7,925 nucleotides of DNA from Azonexaceae bacterium (lineage in GTDB: Bacteria; Pseudomonadota; Gammaproteobacteria; Burkholderiales; Rhodocyclaceae), in assembly GCA_009469665.1 (NCBI GenBank), contig SSTB01000256.1, forward strand, positions 1 to 7,925, written 5' to 3'. A model generated the notes under the pieces. The model worked only from the letters and a program-made list of their open reading frames with translations, ran no database searches and was not told the origin of the DNA. Position 1 is the first letter of the stretch; each line of letters begins with the position of its first letter. Positions 1 through 7,925 of the stretch are shown piece after piece. The translations under genes and the position numbers were made by a program.

Positions 1-3636
<3,636 letters not shown>

Positions 3637-3649
<13 letters not shown>

Positions 3650-3667
3650 GGGGGCTGTGCTATTATC
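3637..3667. promoter_or_regulatory. Divergent promoter between mltF and tRNA-Ser with a shared -10 element
   Basis: On the plus strand, GGGACA (3637-3642), 18 bases of spacing and extended -10 TGC-TATTAT (3658-3666) would start the tRNA transcript about 5 bases before the mature 5' end. On the minus strand the nearly identical bases 3667-3662 read GATAAT, five of six to consensus, which would start mltF near 3655, only about 6 bases before its ATG. No good minus-strand -35 is seen. The tRNA promoter assignment is fairly good; the mltF assignment is inference. Confidence 0.45.
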
Positions 3668-3678
3668 GCGCCCTTCCC

Positions 3679-3771
3679 GGAGAGGTACCGAAGTGGTCAT
3701 AACGGCGCCGACTCGAAATCGGATGGTCGGGTAAAACCGGCACAAGGGTTCGAATCCCTTCCTCTCCGCCA
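3679..3771 (+). tRNA. tRNA-Ser, anticodon CGA
   Basis: A complete class II tRNA of 93 bases including encoded CCA. The acceptor stem GGAGAGG (3679-3685) pairs with CCTCTCC (3761-3767), with discriminator G3768 and CCA at 3769-3771. The anticodon loop CTCGAAA (3712-3718) gives anticodon CGA at 3714-3716, reading codon UCG. A long variable arm follows (about 3724-3741), the serine identity element recognised by SerRS. The T arm has the standard GGTTCGAATCCC. tRNA genes of this kind are common integration sites for islands, and the DNA to the right fits that. Confidence 0.96.
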
Positions 3772-3780
3772 GACAACAAG

Positions 3781-3810
3781 CAAATAAGCGCCTACCGAGG
3801 CGCTTATTTG
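3781..3810. terminator. Hairpin terminator behind tRNA-Ser
   Basis: A perfect 12-bp inverted repeat, CAAATAAGCGCC and GGCGCTTATTTG with loop TACCGA, begins ten bases after the CCA end. The T-rich 3' arm (TTATTTGTATT) provides the weak-pairing tail for intrinsic termination on the plus strand; the A-rich left arm allows function from the other side too. Confidence 0.85.
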
Positions 3811-3814
3811 TATT

Positions 3815-3833
3815 ACCCCCCAATGTACCCCCC
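3815..3833. repeat. Two tandem TACCCCCC repeats at the island junction
   Basis: TACCCCCC occurs twice (the two C6 runs are 3816-3821 and 3828-3833), separated by AATG, with AAATG again after the second. It lies immediately outside the tRNA terminator, where tRNA-targeting integrative elements begin. From memory, GGGTAC-type repeats (the complement) are frequent between tRNA genes and P4-like integrases, so these may be remnants of integrase arm sites. The repeat is seen; the role is inference. Confidence 0.4.
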
Positions 3834-3861
3834 TAAATGTTTAGCGGTTCGAATCGGGTGC

Positions 3862-4071
3862 ATGGCATTCTGCTGCTCATTCCGTCTAAAACAAGATGAA
3901 GCCTATGCCGAAGAATTGGCGCGGATTGGCGTAGCAATCGACTGCGACAACGAAGTTTAGATGCTAGATGCACTTCTCGCACGGTACGGACTACCATCTG
4001 ACTTGCTCCCTCCGCTAGACGATTCGGAGACGGAGGCGGAAGCAATTGAACGCCGGCTGACAGGCGGATAG
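3862..4071 (+). pseudogene. Short reading frame interrupted by an in-frame amber stop (unknown)
   Basis: ATG at 3862 opens 32 codons ending in EAYAEELARIGVAIDCDNEV and TAG at 3958-3960. ATG follows at once at 3961 in the same frame and runs 36 codons (MLDALLARYGLPSDLL, then an acidic and charged tail ending ERRLTGG) to TAG at 4069-4071. Composition is protein-like across the stop: helical, charged and Leu-rich. It could be the decayed C-terminus of a longer protein carrying a nonsense mutation, or two translationally coupled small peptides. The frame stays open upstream back through the terminator region. I recognise no family, and there is no clear ribosome binding site before 3862. Confidence 0.25.
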
Positions 4072-4186
4072 CCTGACCGGGGTCTTGCGGCTTGAGGCAG
4101 CAAGGATTATCAACGGTAATGCGCCCGGTCGCCAAAGGTCGTAGTCCTGGCTCCTTGACCGATGGGGTTCGCACGGATAAGCCTGG

Positions 4187-4251
4187 AGCGGACGGGCTGT
4201 CACCGTGGGTGCGGGCAAAGCGCAATGAATACGCCCAGTGCCCGTCCCGCT
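4187..4251. repeat. Nested inverted repeat, possible structured RNA or DNA
   Basis: AGCGGACGGGC (4187-4197) pairs with GCCCGTC-C-CGCT (4240-4251) over 11 bp with one bulged C. Inside it TGGGTG (4206-4211) pairs with CGCCCA (4232-4237) with one G-U. An alternative stem, GTCC-TG-GCTCC (4144-4154) with GGAGCGGAC (4185-4193), would compete for the left arm. No coding gene explains it. Chance hairpins are common in GC-rich DNA, so the functional claim is weak. Confidence 0.3.
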
Positions 4252-4365
4252 GACTACCAAAGGAACTTCCACAAGGCAGGGGCGCTTCCGGTTCTGGGCG
4301 CGCAGCCAAGGTACTCCCGAACGGCAGCCGCGGTCAATTCGGAATACCTATTTTGCGAAACAGAT

Positions 4366-4722
4366 TCAGCTTTCCCGGCCCATATCACCAAGCGGATCAA
4401 GGCACAACTTGTCTAGCCTCCGATTCACCCGCCGCATTCTTTCGGCCATGCCCGCCCATGACGCACTGGCGAGAGCATCATCATGGTCGGCTTTCAGCCG
4501 CGCAAAAATGCGCCATTGCATCCCCTTGGGTTTGCCCCCTTCCGGATTCGCTATCCCGGCTTCCCATCCGAGCCGCTGTCTGATGGTGTCAGCCCGCCGC
4601 ATCGCTCGATCATCTTCCGTTTCCCGCTGGCACTGAAAGGCCACCTTGTTACAGTGCCGACAGGCGAAGATCGAACCGCTGAAAAGAATTGCCGCACGCC
4701 GCCCGGCCGTGGAAAAGTTCGG
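4366..4722 (-). pseudogene. 5'-truncated zinc-ribbon-like conserved hypothetical protein
   Basis: Reading leftward from an in-frame TAG (4725-4723), 118 codons run to a stop at 4366. They include GRRAAILFSGSIFACRHC, then CQRETEDDRAMRRAD, IRQRLGWEAGI, and KPKGMQWRIFARL. I recognise this order (GRRVAILY, FACRHC, RRA..IR..LG, KPKGM.W..F.RL) from a conserved uncharacterised protein often seen on mobile elements and islands; no function is established to my knowledge. The preserved CRHC pair is one zinc knuckle. The other pair, expected just before GRR, is missing (TAGRR has Ala there), and upstream sequence is no longer family-like. The first start codon after the TAG is GTG at 4644, which would remove the CRHC motif. 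It is therefore most likely a remnant. Confidence 0.65.
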
Positions 4723-4777
4723 CTATCTGCATTCTGAGGTTGGATGCCTCTCAGCAACAGTGTAGAGAGAGTAAGCC

Positions 4778-4834
4778 GTTTTGTGCAAGAACTGGTTGAA
4801 ACCGTTTTTCGGTGTGATATGCTGTTTCGTGCAA
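4778..4834 (+). repeat. Direct repeat pair flanking the hsdM promoter
   Basis: GTTTTGTGCAA (4778-4788) and GTTTCGTGCAA (4824-4834) match at 10 of 11 bases, 46 bases apart start to start. The second overlaps the predicted hsdM transcription start; the first lies just upstream of the -35. They could be binding sites of a regulator of the operon, or chance. The role is inference. Confidence 0.35.
4796..4823 (+). promoter_or_regulatory. Promoter of the hsd operon
   Basis: TTGAAA (4796-4801) and TATGCT (4818-4823) are spaced by 16 bases, with TGA directly before TATGCT forming an extended -10. A start near 4830 leaves a leader of about 24 bases with GGAG at 4844-4847. The surrounding DNA is locally AT-rich. 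A small GGTT-GA-AACC inverted repeat (4794-4803) covers the -35. Confidence 0.6.
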
Positions 4835-4853
4835 ACTAAGGTTGGAGCACGAT

Positions 4854-6872
4854 ATGGCAGAACTGGCAGGATCAGGAGCATCGCTGGCGGACTTCATTTG
4901 GAAGAACGCCGAGGACTTGTGGGGCGACTTCAGGCACACGGACTTTGGCAAGGTCATCTTGCCCTTCACGTTGCTTCGCCGACTCGAATGCGTCCTTGAG
5001 AAATCACGCCAGGAAGTGCGCGACGCGCATGCCGCACACAAGGAGTCCGGCATCGATCTCGATCTGATCCTTCGCCAGACCACGCGCTACCCCTTCTACA
5101 ACACGTCGGAATACGAACTCGCAACATTGGGCGGCACCAAAACCCGCCAGAACCTTCAGGACTACATCGCGCACTTCTCCGACAACGCGCGAATCATCTT
5201 CGAGCAATTCGACTTCACGAATACCGTCATTCGCCTCGACAAGGCTGGCGTGCTATTCAAGATTTGCAAGAACTTCGCGGCGGTCGACCTGCATCCGAAC
5301 GTAGTGCCGGACCGCGTAATGAGCAACCTCTATGAGCATCTGATCCGTCGTTTCGGGGCCGCGGTCAATGAGGGTGCCGAGGACTTCATGACGCCACGCG
5401 ACGTGGTGCATCTGGCCACGTCGCTGCTGCTCGACCCTGACGACGAACTGTTCGAGGCCAATCCCGGCCTGATTCGAACCCTGTACGACCCAACCTGCGG
5501 CACGGGCGGTTTCCTCAGTGATGCGATGAATCATGTGGCCGACTACGGCAACCGCTTCAAGGTGCCCCCGGTTCTCATTCCTCATGGACAGGAACTTGAA
5601 CCTGAAACCCATGCCGTCTGTTTGACCGGCATGCTGTTGCGGACACTCGAATCCGATCCGGGGCGCGATCTGTCGAAGAACATCAAATTGGGCAGCACCC
5701 TGTCCAATGACCAGTTCCCAAACGACCGATTCCACTACGGCCTTTCCAATCCTCCCTTCGGCAAGAAGTGGGAGAAGGACTCGGAGGCCGTCAATACCGA
5801 ATACACCGAGAAAGGCTACGACGGTCGCTTTGGCCCCGGCCTGCCGCGCATCAACGACGGCTCGATGCTGTTCCTGCTGCACCTGGCCAGCAAGCTGGAG
5901 CTTCCAGAGCATGGAGGCGGTCGTGCCGCCATCGTCCTGTCTGGCTCCCCCTTGTTCAACGGTGGTGCAGGTTCCGGAGAATCCGAAATCCGCCGCTGGC
6001 TGCTGGAACAAGACTTGGTGGACGCCATCGTCGCTCTGCCAGCCGAAATCTTCTTCCGTACCGGCATCGGCACCTATCTCTGGGTGCTATCGAACAAGAA
6101 GCCGAAAAACCGCCGGGGCAAGGTTCAACTGATCAACGCCACGGACCTTTGGACCTCGATCAAGAACGAAGGCAACAAGCGCCGAATCATCAGCGATGAC
6201 CAGATGCGGCAGATCGTCGATGTCTATGCTGCTGCTGAAGATGGCGAAATCAGTCGCATGCTCGACTACCGCCGGTTCGGCTATCGCCGTATCCGCGCAC
6301 TGCGTCCTTTGCGCATGTCTCTGCACGTCAACGCCGAAACGATGGCCCGGCTCATAGAAGAAAAGGCTTGGGCCAAGCTCACGCCGGAAAGCCAGGCCGC
6401 GTGGCAACGGGCCTTGAAGCCGCACATGGATTCGACACACCCGTTTGCCTGGGCCGAATCCTTTGCGGACGAGACCGCCAAGAAGAATGCCGCCATCGGA
6501 AAGGTTGGCAAGCCGTTCATCAAGGCGCTGATCAGTGCCTTCGGTATTCGCGATCCGGAAGGCGAACCGGTTATTGATGCGGATGGCAACGTGGTTGCGG
6601 ACAGTGATCTGACGGACTACGAAAACGTGCCGTTCCTTGAGGACATCAACGACTATTTCGCTCGCGAGGTGCTGCCCCACGTTCCGGACGCATGGATAGA
6701 CGAGTCCTACGTCGACAAGAAAGACAAGGGTGTCGGCATTGTTGGCTGCGAGATTAATTTCAACCGCTTCTTCTACAAGTACAAGGCACCGCCGAAACTG
6801 GAAGACATTGACCGCGAGTTGAAGCGCGTCGAGGCCGAGATTGCGGCGCTACTGGGTGAGGTCACGGAGTGA
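4854..6872 (+). CDS. hsdM: Type I restriction-modification system methyltransferase subunit HsdM
   Basis: The 672-residue cytoplasmic enzyme transfers methyl from S-adenosylmethionine to adenine N6 in a bipartite target chosen by HsdS; with HsdR the complex also restricts unmodified DNA. The N-terminal HsdM domain begins ADFIWKNAEDLWGDFRHTDF. The N6-methyltransferase domain carries the SAM motif DPTCGTGGFLSDAM (from D212) and catalytic NPPFGKKW (N299-F302). A C-terminal region (about 420-672) rich in charged residues ends VEAEIAALLGEVTE, probably the helical part that meets HsdS. It is longer than the classical EcoKI subunit (529 residues), as in one widespread HsdM subgroup. ATG at 4854 has GGAG six bases upstream; a TTG at 4842 would lie on that ribosome site and is rejected. 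Its stop overlaps the next start by four bases. It is intact and probably active. Confidence 0.96.
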   Translation: MAELAGSGASLADFIWKNAEDLWGDFRHTDFGKVILPFTLLRRLECVLEKSRQEVRDAHAAHKESGIDLDLILRQTTRYPFYNTSEYELATLGGTKTRQNLQDYIAHFSDNARIIFEQFDFTNTVIRLDKAGVLFKICKNFAAVDLHPNVVPDRVMSNLYEHLIRRFGAAVNEGAEDFMTPRDVVHLATSLLLDPDDELFEANPGLIRTLYDPTCGTGGFLSDAMNHVADYGNRFKVPPVLIPHGQELEPETHAVCLTGMLLRTLESDPGRDLSKNIKLGSTLSNDQFPNDRFHYGLSNPPFGKKWEKDSEAVNTEYTEKGYDGRFGPGLPRINDGSMLFLLHLASKLELPEHGGGRAAIVLSGSPLFNGGAGSGESEIRRWLLEQDLVDAIVALPAEIFFRTGIGTYLWVLSNKKPKNRRGKVQLINATDLWTSIKNEGNKRRIISDDQMRQIVDVYAAAEDGEISRMLDYRRFGYRRIRALRPLRMSLHVNAETMARLIEEKAWAKLTPESQAAWQRALKPHMDSTHPFAWAESFADETAKKNAAIGKVGKPFIKALISAFGIRDPEGEPVIDADGNVVADSDLTDYENVPFLEDINDYFAREVLPHVPDAWIDESYVDKKDKGVGIVGCEINFNRFFYKYKAPPKLEDIDRELKRVEAEIAALLGEVTE

Positions 6873-7159
6873 CAGTTTGGATTCTGAACCTTGAGCATCC
6901 CGATCAGCCGCTGAGTGCTGAAGTGCGTGAACTGAGGTATGAACCTGCTAGCGGGGCATTTTCAATGGCTCGCCCGATTGGAGATGACTGGCTCCAAAGA
7001 ATTGTTCATATCCAAGAGCCTCCACCGGACCTGTTTCATCAATCCGGGGGGAAGACCGTGGTTGTCTTTAACAGCAGCGCGGTTGCCTCGGAGTTTCTGT
7101 CCTGGCTGAAAGCTGCCGATGCTGAAGCGGATCATGGCTTCAGGACGATGAGGGGCTGA
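6869..7159 (+). CDS. Small protein of unknown function between hsdM and hsdS
   Basis: This 96-residue frame starts with GTG at 6869, inside the hsdM stop (GTGA overlap), with a GGTGAGG ribosome site just upstream, and stops one base before the hsdS ATG. Such tight packing on both sides argues for a real, translationally coupled gene made in step with HsdM and HsdS. The sequence begins MTVWILNLEHPDQPLSAEV and includes GKTVVVFNSSAVASEFLSWL near the end. It has no signal peptide, membrane segment, Cys or zinc motif. It reads as a small alpha/beta protein, mildly acidic (net about minus 5 by hand count). I do not recognise the family. A role in assembly, modulation or inhibition of the methyltransferase is inference from position only; it could also be a cargo gene. 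AT-richer codons than serS fit horizontal origin. Confidence 0.8.
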   Translation: MTVWILNLEHPDQPLSAEVRELRYEPASGAFSMARPIGDDWLQRIVHIQEPPPDLFHQSGGKTVVVFNSSAVASEFLSWLKAADAEADHGFRTMRG

Positions 7160-7160
7160 G

Positions 7161-7925
7161 ATGAGCCACTACAAGCCCTATCCGGCCTACAAGGAATCCG
7201 GCGTCGAGTGGATTGGAAACGTTCCACAACATTGGGCGGTAATGCATCTCGGCAAACTCGCCACCGACAGGTGCGACGGTCCATTTGGCAGCGGCCTGAA
7301 ATCGGAGCATTACGAAACTGATGGTGTTCGAGTCATCCGACTTCAAAACATCGGCTGGGCTTCGTTCAAAGGCGACGATGCCGTCTTCATTTCGCATGAC
7401 CATTGGTCGAAAACGCTCAGAAGCGGGCACGCCGTAAAGCCCAATGACGTTCTGATCGCCGGACTCGGCGACCAGAATAACCCTCTTGGGCGTGCATGTG
7501 TCGCACCCACCGATCTCGGCGATGCCTTGGTTAAGGCTGACTGCTATCGATTTCGATTGCATCGGAATCGAGTAGTGCCGCAGTTCGTTGCTCTGGCACT
7601 CTCAGCCACTGCCACGGCAGAGTGCGGGTCTATGGCAACAGGGGCTACCCGTGATCGCTTGAATTTGGAATTAGCGAGCGTGCGACGCGTACCTCTTCCC
7701 CCGCATGAGGAGCAGCGGGCCATCGTCAAGGTTCTTGATCGCGAAACCGCCCGCATCGACGCCCTAATCGCCAAGAAGACCGAATTCATCGAACTACTGG
7801 CCAAGAAGCGCCAAGCGCTCATCACGCATGCCGTCACCAAGGGGCTGAACCCCAAGGCAACGATGAAGGATTCAAGCGTGGAGTGGATTGGGGAGGTGCC
7901 GGAGCATTGGAACGTAGTTCAGGTG
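7161..7925 (+). CDS. hsdS: Type I restriction-modification system specificity subunit HsdS, N-terminal part (3' end outside window)
   Basis: The frame is open for 255 residues to the window edge. HsdS selects the two halves of the recognition site and scaffolds HsdM and HsdR. It starts with the common HsdS opening SGVEWIGNVPQHW (V15-W25). Target-recognition domain 1 covers about 28-180, with GPFGSGLKSEHY and GVRVIRLQNIG. The conserved spacer helix follows (HEEQRAIVKVLDRETARI from H182, then ELLAKKRQALITHAVTKGLNP). At 240-250 the opening motif repeats as VEWIGEVPEHW, marking the second recognition domain, of which only the first residues are in view. GAGGGG five bases before the ATG is a strong ribosome site. 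The recognised DNA sequence cannot be predicted by eye. Confidence 0.95.
   Translation, partial: MSHYKPYPAYKESGVEWIGNVPQHWAVMHLGKLATDRCDGPFGSGLKSEHYETDGVRVIRLQNIGWASFKGDDAVFISHDHWSKTLRSGHAVKPNDVLIAGLGDQNNPLGRACVAPTDLGDALVKADCYRFRLHRNRVVPQFVALALSATATAECGSMATGATRDRLNLELASVRRVPLPPHEEQRAIVKVLDRETARIDALIAKKTEFIELLAKKRQALITHAVTKGLNPKATMKDSSVEWIGEVPEHWNVVQV
7203..7910 (+). repeat. Direct repeats marking the two half-subunits of hsdS
   Basis: Bases 7203-7235 and 7878-7910 (33 bases each, 675 apart) match at 25 of 33 positions and encode VEWIGNVPQHW and VEWIGEVPEHW. They reflect the internal duplication of HsdS. Repeats in these positions can also serve as sites where recognition domains are exchanged between genes. 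Confidence 0.75.

Larger units (their letters stand above)
3834..4853. other. Gene-poor junction between tRNA-Ser and the hsd operon
   Basis: About 1 kb without an intact recognisable gene. It contains a ten-base copy of the tRNA T-loop core (3846-3855), a short frame split by an amber stop (3862-4071), a nested inverted repeat (4187-4251), a truncated zinc-ribbon-like pseudogene (4366-4722, minus) and the hsdM promoter (4796-4823). I saw no integrase, transposase or terminal inverted repeats. The mixture of fragments on both strands is what an old, decayed integration boundary looks like. Confidence 0.55.

Noticed and set aside
3650..3823. In-frame 58-codon upstream extension of mltF
   Set aside because: It reads antisense through the tRNA and terminator, and it would bury the lipoprotein signal that makes sense only at the N-terminus.
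4119..4253. 44-codon plus frame starting MRPVAKGRSPGS
   Set aside because: The opening resembles the MRPV.KG start I recall for PtuB-like HNH endonucleases. The following residues show none of the Cys or His motifs and the frame stops early, so the match is too short to claim.
3833..4309. 158-codon minus-strand frame
   Set aside because: Composition is Pro/Ser/Arg-rich, with no motif or ribosome site. Its FEPL ending is merely the antisense of the T-loop-like repeat.
4162..4416. 84-codon plus frame across the junction
   Set aside because: No ribosome site, no recognisable motif, and it overlaps the end of the minus-strand zinc-ribbon-like remnant.
4842..4853. TTG at 4842 as the hsdM start
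   Set aside because: It lies on the Shine-Dalgarno sequence; ATG at 4854 has GGAG at proper spacing.
3815..4853. CRISPR array or complete insertion sequence in the junction
   Set aside because: Repeats are only paired and short, with no regular spacers; no transposase and no terminal inverted repeats with target duplication were seen.
5253..6011. 252-codon minus frame inside hsdM
   Set aside because: It is antisense to the methyltransferase domain, whose motifs prove the plus frame; typical shadow of a GC-rich gene.

Overview
The window looks like part of a GC-rich betaproteobacterial chromosome. A Rhodocyclales-type denitrifier is my best guess, from the NosR/NirI-family protein and the GC-heavy third codon positions of the core genes; this is inference, not a search result. 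It divides at a serine tRNA gene: core genes to the left, a probably acquired segment to the right.

Left part (1-3771). A NosR/NirI-family FMN-binding membrane protein runs leftward and leaves the window. Seryl-tRNA synthetase (serS) runs rightward from a promoter with a perfect TATAAT. The membrane-bound lytic transglycosylase gene mltF runs leftward, and its last 20 bases overlap the end of serS. Twenty-nine bases from the mltF start, in the opposite direction, lies tRNA-Ser(CGA), with a perfect 12-bp hairpin terminator behind it. The short mltF/tRNA gap has one AT-rich hexamer that reads as a -10 element on both strands.

Junction (about 3812-4853). Just past the terminator are two TACCCCCC repeats and a second copy of the ten-base tRNA T-loop core. 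About 1 kb without an intact gene follows. It holds an amber-interrupted short frame, a nested inverted repeat that could fold as RNA, and a 5'-truncated zinc-ribbon-like pseudogene on the minus strand. No integrase is visible. This fits an old integration scar at a tRNA gene.

Right part (4796-7925). A type I restriction-modification operon starts from a recognisable promoter: hsdM (complete), a small gene of unknown function whose start overlaps the hsdM stop by four bases, and hsdS (cut by the window end). HsdM and HsdS would form the modification methyltransferase. hsdR is not in view and may lie downstream. The unknown 96-residue protein between hsdM and hsdS is the most interesting gene here. 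No wholly new system is evident; the points best worth checking are that protein, the shared -10 element and the structured junction DNA.
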